The position numbers and the translations under genes are program-made. A stretch of DNA of 64,000 nt from Mycolicibacterium porcinum (GTDB lineage Bacteria; Actinomycetota; Actinomycetes; Mycobacteriales; Mycobacteriaceae), in the NCBI GenBank assembly GCA_001942045.1, contig MSTD01000003.1, positions 196,737 through 260,736 of the forward strand. Reading direction: 5' to 3'. Each line of letters begins with the position of its first letter. Position 1 is the first letter of the stretch. The notes below the pieces were generated by a model. It had not been told where the DNA came from and made no database searches. It was given only the letters and a program-made list of their open reading frames with translations. This document shows, piece after piece, positions 9,808 through 19,035 of this stretch.

Positions 9808-11397
9808 GTGCCCGCAGAGTGGACGAACTGGTTCCTCACGACGGAGGAACGCGGCAATCCGGACACCTCGTTGCCGGACTGGTGTGTCGGCAACCGGGTC
9901 GAACCGCTGATCCACGGCGCGAGCTACTTCGATCGGCTGGCCGCCGAGGTGACCGAGCTGCGCCGAGGCGACCATCTCTTCTTCACCGACTGGCGCGGCG
10001 ACCCCGACGAACGGATGCGCGACGACGGACCCACCATTGCCCAGCTGTTCTGCCAGGCTGCAGAGCGTGGCGTTGTCGTCAAGGGCCTGATGTGGCGCTC
10101 GCACCTGGACCGATTCGCCTACAGCGAGGAGGAGAACAGGCACCTCGGTGACGTGATCGAGGCAGCGGGTGGGGAGGTGCTGCTCGACCAACGGGTGCGC
10201 ATCGGCGGCTCTCACCACCAAAAGCTCGTCGTGCTGCGCCATCCCGGCGCACCCGAACGTGACGTCGCCTTCGCCGGCGGTATTGACCTGTGCCACTCAC
10301 GACGCGACGACGGCGACCATCGCGGTGACCCACAGCCGATGCGGATGGCCCGCCAGTACGGCGAACATCCGCCGTGGCACGACATCCAGCTACGCATCCA
10401 AGGACCGGCGGTCGGCTCGCTGGACTTCACGTTCCGCGAGCGCTGGACCGACCCGGCGCCGTTGGACATGCTGTCGCCGATCGCCTGGATCGCCGATAAG
10501 CTTCGCCGCTCCGACCTGAGCCCCGGCACATTGCCGCCGCAGCCGCCCGATCCCCCGCCCTGCGGCCCACAGGCGGTGCAATTACTGCGGACCTATCCCG
10601 ATGCCCACTTCGAGTACGCGTTTGCCCCGCACGGCGAGCGCAGCGTGGCACGTGGCTATACGAAAGCCGTGCAGCGGGCCAGGAGCCTGATCTACCTCGA
10701 AGACCAATACCTGTGGTCCAAGCAAGTTTCGCAGTTGTTCGCCGACGCGTTGGCGAGCAACCCTGACCTGCATCTGATCGCAGTAGTGCCGCGACACCCC
10801 GATGTCGACGGCCGCTTGGCCCTCCCGCCCAACCAGGTGGGCCGCCAGCAGGCCATCGATACGTGCCGCGCGGCCGACCCTCGGCGTGTACATATCTTCG
10901 ATGTCGAAAACCACACGGGGACACCGGTTTACGTACACGCGAAAGTGTGTGTGATCGACGATGTTTGGGCCTGTGTGGGCAGTGACAACTTCAACCGGCG
11001 ATCGTGGACGCACGACAGCGAGTTGTCGTGCGCAGTACTCGACGAAACCCGCGACCAACGTGAGCCCCGTGACCCAGCGGGCCGCGGCGATGGCGCCCGG
11101 GTGTTCGCCCGCAATCTCCGGCTGCGGTTGCTCGCCGAACATCTCGACCTCGCCGCCCACGACGACGTCGACCTGATCGACCCAGCGGCAGCGGTCGAGG
11201 CCGTCACGGCGTCGGCGCAGGCGCTGCAGGACTGGTACGACGGCGGGCGGACCGGGCCGCGCCCGCCCGGGCGCCTCCGGCCGCATCAACCCGAACGTCT
11301 CGGCCGGCTCACCCAGGCGTGGGCCAAACCGGTGTACCGCGCCGTGTACGACCCCGACGGGCGGTCTTACCGCGACCGGTTACGCCAGCGCTGGTAG
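9808..11397 (+). CDS. Phospholipase D-superfamily protein
   Basis: 529 residues with the two-lobed layout of PLD-family phosphodiesterases. The C-terminal motif is canonical: H377-x-K379-x4-D384, followed by GSDNF. The N-terminal motif keeps H137-Q-K139, but the position expected to be Asp is Arg144 (the run is HHQKLVVLR), followed by the conserved AFAGGIDLCH block. The likely reaction is hydrolysis or transfer of phosphatidyl groups through a phosphohistidine intermediate; the substrate is unknown. No signal peptide or membrane segment is apparent, so it is probably cytosolic or peripheral. The GTG at 9808 begins the conserved-looking reading (MPAEWTNW); no clear ribosome binding site precedes it. 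It stands alone between the fadE5 terminator and an inverted repeat. Confidence 0.82.
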   Translation: MPAEWTNWFLTTEERGNPDTSLPDWCVGNRVEPLIHGASYFDRLAAEVTELRRGDHLFFTDWRGDPDERMRDDGPTIAQLFCQAAERGVVVKGLMWRSHLDRFAYSEEENRHLGDVIEAAGGEVLLDQRVRIGGSHHQKLVVLRHPGAPERDVAFAGGIDLCHSRRDDGDHRGDPQPMRMARQYGEHPPWHDIQLRIQGPAVGSLDFTFRERWTDPAPLDMLSPIAWIADKLRRSDLSPGTLPPQPPDPPPCGPQAVQLLRTYPDAHFEYAFAPHGERSVARGYTKAVQRARSLIYLEDQYLWSKQVSQLFADALASNPDLHLIAVVPRHPDVDGRLALPPNQVGRQQAIDTCRAADPRRVHIFDVENHTGTPVYVHAKVCVIDDVWACVGSDNFNRRSWTHDSELSCAVLDETRDQREPRDPAGRGDGARVFARNLRLRLLAEHLDLAAHDDVDLIDPAAAVEAVTASAQALQDWYDGGRTGPRPPGRLRPHQPERLGRLTQAWAKPVYRAVYDPDGRSYRDRLRQRW

Positions 11398-11412
11398 CGA
11401 TGTCCAGCGCCC

Positions 11413-11465
11413 AACGTTGGGTTGTGTCTCAAGTTCGGCCGAAATATGGGACACAAGCCAACATT
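11413..11465. repeat. Imperfect inverted repeat downstream of the PLD-like gene
   Basis: 18-nt arms at 11413-11430 and 11448-11465 pair with 3 mismatches around a 17-nt loop that itself contains the palindrome TTCGGCCGAA. It lies between the PLD stop and the DUF1361 start. It may be a terminator of the first gene or a regulatory element of the next. Confidence 0.5.
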
Positions 11466-11487
11466 CGGCGGATGACAAACTGAACCC

Positions 11488-12120
11488 ATGACCGAAGCCC
11501 GCGGCATCCTGCTGGTCGTCTCACTGATGGCGACGACAGCGCTGACCCTCGCACTGGGGATCACCGATCCGGCCGCCCCGATGTCGTACCCGACCAAGTT
11601 CCTGGTTTGGAACCTGGTATTGGCGTGGATCCCGATGGTCTTCGCGATCGCTTTCGATCTGGTCGAGCGCCGGCTGTGGCTGCTCCCGCTGGGCGCGGGC
11701 TGGCTGGCGTTCCTGCCGAACGCCCCGTATCTGGTGACCGACCTGGTCCACCTCGGCGAAGGCTACGAGCTGTGGCGCCACGTACTGCAGTACGGATTCG
11801 CCGCCTGGACCGGGATCCTGCTGGGCGTGGTGTCGCTGCTGCTGGTGCATCAGCGCCTCGACGACGAGTTCGGCGCCTTCTGGGGCTGGCTGGCCGTCGT
11901 GTTGTCCGTCGCCTTGTGCGCGGTCGGGGTCGTCATCGGCCGGTTCCAGCGCTGGAACTCCTGGGACCTGGTCACCCGTCCGGACGCGGTGGTCGCGGCG
12001 ACGTTCGACTGGATGCGTGCACCGCTGTCGTATGTCCAATCGACGGGCGTGGCGATAGCCGTCGCTGCCTTCTTCGGGCTGGCCTATCTGACGATCTGGG
12101 CGATACGCGGATTGCGTTGA
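11488..12120 (+). CDS. DUF1361 integral membrane protein
   Basis: 210 residues with about six or seven hydrophobic helices. It carries DUF1361 hallmarks: FLVWNLVLAWIP near residue 37, WLAFLPNAPYLVTDLVHL near 72-89, and GRFQRWNSWD near 150. The conserved Asn/Asp/Arg residues inside predicted membrane segments are typical of the family, whose function is unknown. The ATG at 11488 is the only sensible start, and the first helix follows at once. It ends 13 nt before the converging DUF4235 gene. The family call is secure; no function is proposed. Confidence 0.8.
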   Translation: MTEARGILLVVSLMATTALTLALGITDPAAPMSYPTKFLVWNLVLAWIPMVFAIAFDLVERRLWLLPLGAGWLAFLPNAPYLVTDLVHLGEGYELWRHVLQYGFAAWTGILLGVVSLLLVHQRLDDEFGAFWGWLAVVLSVALCAVGVVIGRFQRWNSWDLVTRPDAVVAATFDWMRAPLSYVQSTGVAIAVAAFFGLAYLTIWAIRGLR

Positions 12121-12133
12121 CGGACTTGGTGGC

Positions 12134-12406
12134 TCAGACCGGCGATTCATGGGCCAGAGCCCGGTAGCCCTTGGCCCCCGCCCTGTCAACGGCCGCACGG
12201 ACCAATCCGAACACCAGACCTTGGATGGCCGCTGCGGTCAGGGCTTTGGCGGCGGACCGCTCCAGATCCTTGGGGTCGGGCGGTTCCAGGTTGGGCTGAT
12301 CGATGCGCTTCCAGATCTGCGTGAACAACGCGCCTGCCAACAGGCCGCCGCCCACACTCGTCGCCATCGACAGCGGCATGTACAGCATCTTCGAGAGTCG
12401 GCTCAC
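12134..12406 (-). CDS. Small DUF4235 membrane protein
   Basis: 90 residues from a GTG at 12406, chosen because GAGGAGAA lies 4-11 nt upstream; the longer open frame upstream has no ribosome binding site. The N-terminus (MSRLSKMLYMPLSMATSVGG) leads into one membrane helix, followed by PPDPKDLERSAAKALTAAAIQG and a second hydrophobic helix, as in the actinobacterial DUF4235 family. Function is unknown. It faces the holin-like/DUF3618 pair across a shared upstream region, and such small envelope proteins are often general-stress genes. A SigF-like -10 (GGGTAT, 12468-12463) lies about 57 nt upstream of the start. Confidence 0.8.
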   Translation of the reverse strand: MSRLSKMLYMPLSMATSVGGGLLAGALFTQIWKRIDQPNLEPPDPKDLERSAAKALTAAAIQGLVFGLVRAAVDRAGAKGYRALAHESPV

Positions 12407-12462
12407 GGTTCTCCTCGCATCGTCCGCAGCCCGAATGAACGGCTTCCGGGCTAACTGTGCGG

Positions 12463-12468
12463 ATACCC
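12463..12468 (-). promoter_or_regulatory. SigF-like -10 upstream of the DUF4235 gene
   Basis: GGGTAT on the minus strand matches the SigF -10 consensus GGGTAY. The expected -35 position 16 nt upstream reads CCGTT, a poor match to GGWWT, so the assignment is tentative. Confidence 0.4.
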
Positions 12469-12505
12469 CGAACCGACCGGTTCTAACGGCTCTGCCGGCA
12501 TAAGA

Positions 12506-12532
12506 GGTTTTGCCTTGTCCCGTGTCGGGCAC
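12506..12532 (+). promoter_or_regulatory. SigF-like promoter of the holin-like/DUF3618 operon
   Basis: GGTTT (12506-12510), 16 nt, then GGGCAC (12527-12532). This matches the mycobacterial SigF consensus GGWWT-N16/17-GGGTAY with one mismatch in the -10. Transcription would start near 12539, about 34 nt before the ATG at 12573. Confidence 0.5.
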
Positions 12533-12572
12533 AGCCATGGGAGAAGTAGTACGCCTGGGGAAAGGCCCAACG

Positions 12573-12983
12573 ATGACTACCGAATCCAAAACCGTCAACG
12601 AGGCGTCCACCGCAGAGCTCCTCGGCCAACTGCAGCAGCAGACGACACGGTTGGTGCGAGACGAGTTGCGTTTGGCGCAACGCGAGTTCCAGGAGTCAGC
12701 GCGTCACGCGGGAATCGGCGCCGGGCTGATCAGCGCTGCGGGCCTGCTTGCGGTGCTGGGCCTGATGACGGTCGTCGCCGCAGCAGTGGCCGCGATCGCG
12801 CTGGCCCTGCCGGTCTGGGCGGCCGCGCTCATCGTCGCCGCGGTGCTGTTCATCGGCGCCGCGGTGGCAGCAATGGTCAGCCGCAGCCAAACCAAGCAGG
12901 TTCCGCCGCCGGCCGCCGAATCGGTCGACAGCGTCAAGCAGGATCTCGACGAGCTCAAGGAGGCACGCCATGGCCACCGCTGA
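12573..12983 (+). CDS. Holin-X-like (Act_Hol) membrane protein
   Basis: 136 residues from the ATG at 12573; GGGAAAGG lies about 8-15 nt upstream. An amphipathic N-terminal helix (LLGQLQQQTTRLVRDELRLAQREF) is followed by two tightly spaced membrane helices and a charged C-terminal tail (VDSVKQDLDELKEARH). This is the Actinobacteria holin-X / phage-holin-family layout. It is a chromosomal envelope protein, not evidence of a prophage, since no phage genes are near. Its last 14 nt overlap the DUF3618 start, so the two are cotranscribed. Confidence 0.8.
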   Translation: MTTESKTVNEASTAELLGQLQQQTTRLVRDELRLAQREFQESARHAGIGAGLISAAGLLAVLGLMTVVAAAVAAIALALPVWAAALIVAAVLFIGAAVAAMVSRSQTKQVPPPAAESVDSVKQDLDELKEARHGHR

Positions 12984-13263
12984 TCGCCTTCCGCCCGAGC
13001 CGGGGCCGGACGCCGGCATCGATGAACTTCAGTCCGACATCGACAAGACCCGCGACGAGCTGGGCGAGACGGTGGCTGCGCTGTCGGACAAACTCGACGT
13101 CAAAGGCCGCGCGCAGGACAAGGCCGCCCAGACGAAGGAAGCCGTCGTCGATCGCGCCCACGCGGCAACCGAGGCCGCAAGGTCCAAACCGGCGGTTCCG
13201 ATTGCCGCCGTGGTCGCCGTGCTCGCGGCGGTCGGCCTGCTCGTGTGGTGGCGCCGCCGCTGA
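12970..13263 (+). CDS. DUF3618 membrane-anchored protein
   Basis: 97 residues. The N-terminal half holds the DUF3618 signature (IDELQSDIDKTRDELGETVAALSDKLDVK), predicted to be helical. The C-terminus is a single membrane anchor (PIAAVVAVLAAVGLLVWW) ending in RRR, consistent with the N-terminal domain in the cytoplasm. GAGGCACGCC just before the ATG serves as a weak ribosome binding site, and the start overlaps the upstream gene by 14 nt. The family's function is unknown; pairing with a holin-X protein is common in actinobacteria. Confidence 0.83.
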   Translation: MATADRLPPEPGPDAGIDELQSDIDKTRDELGETVAALSDKLDVKGRAQDKAAQTKEAVVDRAHAATEAARSKPAVPIAAVVAVLAAVGLLVWWRRR

Positions 13264-13272
13264 GTCCGCGGT

Positions 13273-13875
13273 TCAGAACCGGGTCAGACTCGGCATCAAC
13301 ACGTCGTCGACGAGGGCGCGGACCGTCGCCTCGGTCGGTGGACGTCCGGGGATGAGGGACCGGAACACCAGATAGCCCGGCATCACGTCCCACAGCTCGT
13401 CGTGGATCGCGGCGGCGTCGATCTCGCCGCGCTCGACCGCGTCGGCCAGAACGTCGGCCATCAGTTTCTTGCGCTGCAGCACGAATTGGCTCTGCAACGC
13501 GGCGCTCAGCTCCGGACTGTGCGCCACCTCGGACATGATCGCGCTCATGGTGCTGCCATGCTCACGCGCCTGGGCACACACCGAAGCCCCGATGCTCAGC
13601 AGGTCGGTACGCAGCGAGCCGGTGCGGGGCGGCACCAGCTGAACTCGAGTCCCCTCGATGAAGGCCGCCAGTACGAGTTCCGTCTTCGACGGCCAGCGCC
13701 GGTAGATGGTGGCCTTGCTGGACTTCGCTTCGGTCGCTACGGCTTCCACCGTCAACCGGTCATAACCGTGCTGCTGCAGCAGGCGCAGGGTCACCGCCAA
13801 GAGCTCGGCCTCGCGCTCGGTCCACTGTGACGCCGGGAGCGGCGGTGAAACGTTCTGCGTCGAAGCGGAAGCCAC
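13273..13875 (-). CDS. TetR-family regulator next to mmpS-mmpL
   Basis: 200 residues. The N-terminal TetR helix-turn-helix covers about residues 20-68 (LRLLQQHGYDRLTVEAVATE, then SSKATIYRRWPSKTELV), with a ligand-binding C-terminal region. The GTG at 13875 is preceded by AGAAAGG at good spacing. It is divergent from the MmpS/MmpL operon, and a perfect 14-bp palindrome lies between them, so it most likely represses that operon and itself. The known M. tuberculosis mmpS5-mmpL5 regulator (Rv0678) is a MarR protein, so this is a different type of control. Confidence 0.87.
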   Translation of the reverse strand: MASASTQNVSPPLPASQWTEREAELLAVTLRLLQQHGYDRLTVEAVATEAKSSKATIYRRWPSKTELVLAAFIEGTRVQLVPPRTGSLRTDLLSIGASVCAQAREHGSTMSAIMSEVAHSPELSAALQSQFVLQRKKLMADVLADAVERGEIDAAAIHDELWDVMPGYLVFRSLIPGRPPTEATVRALVDDVLMPSLTRF

Positions 13876-13936
13876 GCGGGAAACCTTTCTGTGAGCGGGG
13901 GCCGAGCTGTCCGAAGGTCTTGCCCCGTCCAGGATA

Positions 13937-13953
13937 GTACCGTACGGTACCGT
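13937..13953. promoter_or_regulatory. TetR operator candidate between tetR and mmpS
   Basis: GTACCGTACGGTAC at 13937-13950 is a perfect 14-bp palindrome. It overlaps a second one, ACGGTACCGT, at 13944-13953. The phased overlap is typical of TetR operators that bind two dimers. It lies 62 bp upstream of the tetR GTG and 70 bp upstream of the mmpS ATG. Confidence 0.7.
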
Positions 13954-14022
13954 TCAGAAGCTTAGACGACCAAAGACTCTCGCCTCCCGGTGCGCGTGCG
14001 CCCGTTGTCGAAAGGCTCTGAG

Positions 14023-14469
14023 ATGCAGGGGATCTCGGTAGGAAGCCTGGTCAGGCGGCGCTGGACGGTGATCGTGGCCGTGCTCGTAGTGGCCGTCGTC
14101 GCCTTCACCGTCAGTCGGCTGCACGGGATATTCGGCTCCGACAACGAGGTGTCGCGGCCCAGTGCCGACGCCCTGGAGAACACCGGATACAACCCGAAGC
14201 GGGTCGTGTTCGAGGTGTTCGGGTCGCCCGGGTCGGTCGCCACCATAAATTATCTGGACATCGACGCGCAGCCGCAGCGGGTCGAGGACGCGACCCTGCC
14301 CTGGTCGCAAACCCTGGTCACGGACGACCCGACCATGTTCGCCGATCTCCGCGCGCAAGGAGACGGTGAGTCCATCGGGTGCCGCATCACCGTCAACGGT
14401 GTGGTCAAGGACGAAAGGACCACCAGCAACGTGAACGGTTACATCGCCTGCTTGGACAAGTCCGCATGA
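14023..14469 (+). CDS. MmpS-family membrane accessory protein
   Basis: 148 residues from the ATG at 14023 (AAAGG 8-12 nt upstream). A short cytoplasmic N-terminus is followed by one membrane helix ([22 protein letters not shown]) and a periplasmic beta-sandwich domain with the family features [28 protein letters not shown] and a C-terminal [16 protein letters not shown] segment. MmpS proteins partner with MmpL transporters in export of lipids or siderophores. Its stop codon overlaps the mmpL start (ATGA), so translation is coupled. Confidence 0.92.
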   Translation: MQGISVGSLVRRRWTVIVAVLVVAVVAFTVSRLHGIFGSDNEVSRPSADALENTGYNPKRVVFEVFGSPGSVATINYLDIDAQPQRVEDATLPWSQTLVTDDPTMFADLRAQGDGESIGCRITVNGVVKDERTTSNVNGYIACLDKSA

Positions 14470-17360
14470 GCGCCCACGCTCCCGAACACGCCGAAGGCTC
14501 ACGGACAGCGCGCACCATCCGCCTGCTGGCCGTACCCATCGTGCTGGTATGGCTGGCGATCGCCGCCCTGACGAATATCCTTGTGCCCCAGCTCGAAGTC
14601 GTCGGTGCCGCCCGCTCGGTCGGACTCAACGCCCCCGATGCACCATCGACCATGGCGATGCGCCATATCGGCCAGGTCTTCGACGAGTTCAACTCCGACA
14701 GCGCCGCCATGATCGTGCTCGAAGGCGATCAGCCGCTCGGCGACGATGCCCACCGCTACTACGACACCTTGGTGAAACGGCTCGCCGAGGACACCAAGCA
14801 CGTCGAGCACATTCAGGACTTCTGGGGAGACCCGCTCACCGCTGGCGGCTCGCAGAGCAAGGACGGCAAAGCCGCTCTGGTGCAGGTATATCTGGCCGGC
14901 AACCAGGGCGAGGCGCTGTCCAACCAGTCCGTCGACGCCATCCGGGACATCGTGGCGAGCATCCCGCCGCCGCCCGGGGTCAAGGCCTACGTCACCGGCG
15001 CCGCACCGCTCATCACCGACAACTTCGAGGTCGGTAGCGAGGGCACCGAAAAGGTCACTGGCATAACCTTCTTGGTCATCGCGGTGATGCTGCTCGTGGT
15101 CTACCGCTCGCTGATCACCATGCTGCTCATGCTCGTGACGGTCCTGATCGAGCTGGCCGCCGCGCGCGGCGTCGTCGCCGCGCTCGCGCATTACGGGGTC
15201 ATCGGCCTGTCCACCTATTCGACGAACCTGCTGACACTGTTGGCGATCGCCGCGGGTACGGACTACGGCATCTTCATCGTCGGGCGCTATCACGAAGCGC
15301 GCAGCCGTGGCATGGACCGAGAAGCCGCGTATCACGACATGTTTCGCGGCACCGTGCACGTCATCGTCGGATCCGGGCTGACTATCGCCGGAGCCGTTGC
15401 CTGCCTGCACTTCACCCGGCTGCCCTACTTCCAGACCCTGGGTGTACCCGCCGCCATCGGTGTGCTCGTGACGCTGGTGGCCGCGCTGACACTGGGGCCC
15501 GCCGTGTTGACCATCGGCAGCCGGTTCGGACTCCTTGAACCCAAACGTAATCCACGAGCACCGCGATGGCGCCGCATCGGCACCGCGATCGTGCGTTGGC
15601 CCGGCCCCATCCTGGTGGTGTCGTGTCTGATCGCGCTCATCGGCCTCCTCGCCCTGCCCGGCTACAAGACCAGCTACGACGGGCGTCCCTATCTACCGGA
15701 ATCGGCACCGGCCAACATCGGCTACACCGCCGCCACCCGCCACTTCTCGGAAGCCCGGCTGAACCCCGAGCTGCTGATGATCGAAACCGACCACGACATG
15801 CGCAACCCCGCGGACATGCTGGTGCTCGAACGCGTCGCCAAGGCCGTTCTGCACACCCGCGGCATCGCCCTGGTCCAGTCGATCACCCGCCCCCTTGGCA
15901 CGCCGATCAAGCACAGCTCCATCCCATTTCAGATCAGTGCACAAAGCGCCAGTCAGATCATGAACCTGGGCTATCAGCAGGACCGCGCCGCCGATCTGCT
16001 CAAGCAGGCCAACGAGCTCTCGAACACGATCAACATCCTGAAAAAGCAGGTGGCGCTGCAGCAGGCGAGCGCGGCCGCCACGCATGAGCAGACCCAGGCC
16101 TTCCACGACACCGTCGCGATCGTGAACGACCTGCGGGACAAGATCGCCAATTTCGATGATCAGTTCCGCCCGCTGCGCAACTACTTCTACTGGGAGCCGC
16201 ACTGTTTCGACATCCCCATGTGTGCGGCGCTGCGGTCGGTGTTCGACGCGCTCGACGGTATCGACAAGCTCAGCGATCAGTTCGGGCAGATCACGGCGAG
16301 TTTGGACAAGCTTGATGCGCTGCAGCCCCAGCTCGTGGCGCTGCTCCCACCGCAGATCGCGATCCAGGAGCGCAACCGTGATCTGACCCTGTCGAACTAT
16401 GCGACCACCGCCGGGACCAACGCGCAATCCCAGGAAGCCCTCGAGAATGCGACCGCGATGGGGCAGGCGTTCGACTCCGCCAAGAACGACGACTCGTTCT
16501 ACCTGCCGCCGGAGGCCTTCGACAACCCCGACTTCAAGCGCGGCCTGAAACTGTTCTTGTCCCCGGACGGCAAGGCCGCCCGCATGATCATCACGCATGA
16601 GGGCACTCCCGCTACGCCCGAGGGCATCTCACACATCGATGCGATCAAGGACTCCGCGTTCGACGCGATCAAGGCCACTCCCCTGTCAGACGCCAAGATC
16701 TACGTGGCCGGAACCGCCTCGGCGTACAAGGACATCCAGGACGGCGCCAAGTACGACCTGCTCATCGCCGCACTGGCCGCGATCAGCCTCATCCTGCTCA
16801 TCATGATGTTCATCACCCGCAGTCTGGTCGCGGCGATGGTCATCGTCGGGACCGTCGTGCTGTCGCTGGGAGCGTCGTTCGGTCTGTCGGTCCTGGTGTG
16901 GCAGTACATCTTCGGCATCCAGCTGTACTGGATCGTGCTGGCACTGGCCATCATCCTGCTGCTGGCAGTGGGCGCCGACTACAACCTGCTGTTGATATCC
17001 CGGTTCCAGGAAGAGATCGGCGCCGGACTCAAGACCGGCGTCATCCGCGCCATGGCCGGCACTGGCCGCGTGGTGACCGCGGCCGGCCTGGTGTTCGCGG
17101 CCACCATGTCCTCGTTCATCTTCAGCGACCTCATCGTCCTGGGACAGATCGGCACCACGATCGGACTCGGCCTGCTCTTCGACACCTTGATCGTGCGGTC
17201 GTTCATGACACCGTCCATCGCGGCGTTGCTCGGCCGGTGGTTCTGGTGGCCCCAGATCGTGCGGCCCCGTCCGGCCAGTCGCATGTTGCGCCCGTACGGA
17301 ACCCGCACCTCGGTTCGCGAACTGCTCGACAAAGAGCCAGAGCCGACAACGTCGAATTAG
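14466..17360 (+). CDS. MmpL-family RND transporter (MmpL4/MmpL5-like)
   Basis: 964 residues from the ATG at 14466, the length recalled for MmpL5. RND architecture: TM1, a large periplasmic loop, TM2-6, a cytoplasmic segment, TM7, a second periplasmic loop and TM8-12. Both proton-relay Asp-Tyr pairs are present: D266-Y267 (GTDYGIF) and D838-Y839 (GADYNLLL). The second loop holds a long helical coiled-coil stretch (about residues 510-690), as in the MmpL4/5 type. MmpL4/5 with their MmpS partners export carboxymycobactin-type siderophores and can efflux drugs; GPL transporters are close relatives, so the cargo cannot be fixed from sequence. Cotranscribed with mmpS and probably repressed by the adjacent TetR. 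Confidence 0.93.
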   Translation: MSAHAPEHAEGSRTARTIRLLAVPIVLVWLAIAALTNILVPQLEVVGAARSVGLNAPDAPSTMAMRHIGQVFDEFNSDSAAMIVLEGDQPLGDDAHRYYDTLVKRLAEDTKHVEHIQDFWGDPLTAGGSQSKDGKAALVQVYLAGNQGEALSNQSVDAIRDIVASIPPPPGVKAYVTGAAPLITDNFEVGSEGTEKVTGITFLVIAVMLLVVYRSLITMLLMLVTVLIELAAARGVVAALAHYGVIGLSTYSTNLLTLLAIAAGTDYGIFIVGRYHEARSRGMDREAAYHDMFRGTVHVIVGSGLTIAGAVACLHFTRLPYFQTLGVPAAIGVLVTLVAALTLGPAVLTIGSRFGLLEPKRNPRAPRWRRIGTAIVRWPGPILVVSCLIALIGLLALPGYKTSYDGRPYLPESAPANIGYTAATRHFSEARLNPELLMIETDHDMRNPADMLVLERVAKAVLHTRGIALVQSITRPLGTPIKHSSIPFQISAQSASQIMNLGYQQDRAADLLKQANELSNTINILKKQVALQQASAAATHEQTQAFHDTVAIVNDLRDKIANFDDQFRPLRNYFYWEPHCFDIPMCAALRSVFDALDGIDKLSDQFGQITASLDKLDALQPQLVALLPPQIAIQERNRDLTLSNYATTAGTNAQSQEALENATAMGQAFDSAKNDDSFYLPPEAFDNPDFKRGLKLFLSPDGKAARMIITHEGTPATPEGISHIDAIKDSAFDAIKATPLSDAKIYVAGTASAYKDIQDGAKYDLLIAALAAISLILLIMMFITRSLVAAMVIVGTVVLSLGASFGLSVLVWQYIFGIQLYWIVLALAIILLLAVGADYNLLLISRFQEEIGAGLKTGVIRAMAGTGRVVTAAGLVFAATMSSFIFSDLIVLGQIGTTIGLGLLFDTLIVRSFMTPSIAALLGRWFWWPQIVRPRPASRMLRPYGTRTSVRELLDKEPEPTTSN

Positions 17361-17379
17361 TCTCCGGGGTGTGCCGGTG

Positions 17380-18360
17380 TCACCCGAGGTTCGCTCGCGC
17401 CCATTCCTCGGCGGTCGTGGTCCGGATACCGCGAACAGCGTTGTACGACTGGTTCTTCGGCCAGGCAACACCCTTGGTACGGGCGAACACCGCCCGGTAC
17501 CTCCTCATCGTGTCCTCGGGATCCTGCCGTAGTTCGTCAGCCAGGAAGTCGGTGGTCCACAGGGTGCGAGTGGCCGAGGTTGCCCGCACCCTGTCGACGA
17601 TGTCGGCGAGCTCCCGGTAGCTGATGGTGTCCCCCGCGAGATAGACGACAGTGTCGCGAATACGGGGTTCGGCGAAGACGATGTCGGCGGTGAGCACACC
17701 GATGTCCTCGGGCGTGGTGAGGGTGACTTGGTTGTCCCAACTTCCCAGCGCATGCACGGTGTTGGCAGCCAGGTCCACGACTGCGAACTCGGGTTCGAAC
17801 AGGAAACTGGTGAACATGCCGGTGGAGATAATGAGCCACTCCGTGGCGTGCTGGCCGCGCAGCAGGTCGCGCACATCGAGCTGCTCGTCGAACAGCGGCT
17901 GTGCGCTACCGCGGCCTATCTCGTCGTAGTCGACCCCGAACTGCCATGGGAAGAACCGCGATACCCCGGCCGCGAGCGCCGACTCCGCGAGTTTGCGTTG
18001 TGTGCCAGGCCCGGCCGCGAAACCAACACAGCTGATGACGGTGTGGTAGCGGCCCATGATGGCCGCGAGCTCAGCCACCGGCGCAGTCGCGACATCGGCA
18101 TGCTCGATGGTGATGCCGGCCTTGCTGAGTTCTCTGCTGCGAGCGTCGCCGCTCTCGTCGGCACCTGCTACCGGTGGCCGCAGCAGGACCGCGATGCTTG
18201 CGACGTCGGGATGACTCGTGAGATGAGAGGTGAGGGCCGCCAACACGCTGGCACCGAGTTCGCCGGTACCGATGACGAGAATGCTCGGACCGTCTGCCGT
18301 TGGTGGTGCTGCAGGCACTGCGGACTCCGTTTCTGTGGTGATGCATGGATTGCAACCCAC
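17380..18360 (-). CDS. NmrA-like / isoflavone-reductase-like NAD(P)-binding protein
   Basis: 326 residues. The dinucleotide-binding motif is GTGELG near residues 31-36, followed by an atypical short-chain dehydrogenase fold with FFPWQFGVDYDEI near 140, as in NmrA/isoflavone reductase-like proteins. The usual SDR YxxxK catalytic pair is not obvious, so it could be a reductase or a redox-sensing regulator. The GTG at 18360 is used for lack of a better one, and the start is uncertain within about 20 residues. It lies downstream of the response regulator in the same direction and converges with mmpL, whose stop is 19 nt away. Confidence 0.7.
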   Translation of the reverse strand: MGCNPCITTETESAVPAAPPTADGPSILVIGTGELGASVLAALTSHLTSHPDVASIAVLLRPPVAGADESGDARSRELSKAGITIEHADVATAPVAELAAIMGRYHTVISCVGFAAGPGTQRKLAESALAAGVSRFFPWQFGVDYDEIGRGSAQPLFDEQLDVRDLLRGQHATEWLIISTGMFTSFLFEPEFAVVDLAANTVHALGSWDNQVTLTTPEDIGVLTADIVFAEPRIRDTVVYLAGDTISYRELADIVDRVRATSATRTLWTTDFLADELRQDPEDTMRRYRAVFARTKGVAWPKNQSYNAVRGIRTTTAEEWARANLG

Positions 18361-18387
18361 AGATCGACGACTATCATCCCGGTCCGC

Positions 18388-19035
18388 TCAGGAATTCAGA
18401 TACGTGACGACCGCCAGCACACGCCGGTGGTGGGCCGTCGACGGCGGCAAGTCCAGTTTGGTGAAGATGCTGCCGATGTGTTTCTCGACCGCCCGTTCGG
18501 AGACCGAAAGATGTTCGGCCAGAGCACTGTTCGAGTGTCCCTCGGCCATCAGTGCCAGAACCTCGCGTTCGCGCGGAGTCAGCCGCGCCAGCGCGTCGCC
18601 GCCGCTACGGGTCCCCATCAGCTGCCGCACCACCTCCGGATCCAGTGCGGTACCTCCGGCGGCGACGCGTCGCACCGCGGCGTCGAACTCGCCGATGTCG
18701 GCCACCCGGTCCTTGAGCAGGTAGCCCACCCCTTCCGGATTGCCGGCCAACAGCTCCGCGGCATAACGGGTCTCGACCCACTGCGAGAACACCAGAACCC
18801 CGACATTCGGGTGTGAACGCCGCAGCGAGACCGCCGCGACGAGCCCCTCGTCGGTGAAGGTCGGCGGCATGCGGATGTCGATGACGAACACTTCCGGTCG
18901 CAGCGTCTGCGCGATCTCCCGGATCTGGTCGGCGGTGCTCACCTTGGCCACGACGTCGTGGCCGCGTTCGACAAGAAGCTGGGTCAGGCCGTCGCGCAGG
19001 ATCGCGTTGTCCTCGGCGATCGCCAGCCGGGTCAC
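18388..19035 (-). CDS. NarL/LuxR-type response regulator
   Basis: 215 residues. The receiver domain (1-120) has the acidic pocket E8-D9 and phospho-acceptor Asp53 in VFVIDIRMPP. The C-terminal LuxR helix-turn-helix covers about 150-195 (LTPREREVLALMAEGHSNSA, then LSVSERAVEKHI). Its GTG overlaps the sensor kinase stop (GTGA), so the pair is translationally coupled. It is the DNA-binding output of the adjacent kinase; targets are not known, and the NmrA-like gene immediately downstream is a possible one. Confidence 0.93.
   Translation of the reverse strand: MTRLAIAEDNAILRDGLTQLLVERGHDVVAKVSTADQIREIAQTLRPEVFVIDIRMPPTFTDEGLVAAVSLRRSHPNVGVLVFSQWVETRYAAELLAGNPEGVGYLLKDRVADIGEFDAAVRRVAAGGTALDPEVVRQLMGTRSGGDALARLTPREREVLALMAEGHSNSALAEHLSVSERAVEKHIGSIFTKLDLPPSTAHHRRVLAVVTYLNS

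Noticed and set aside
7863..9893. 676-codon frame antisense to fadE5
   Set aside because: Mirrors the highly biased codon usage of fadE5; Leu/Val/Gly/His-rich with no motif.
12573..13263. Prophage, suggested by a holin-family protein
   Set aside because: No lysin, integrase, capsid or tail genes nearby. Holin-X/DUF3618 pairs are ordinary actinobacterial envelope genes.
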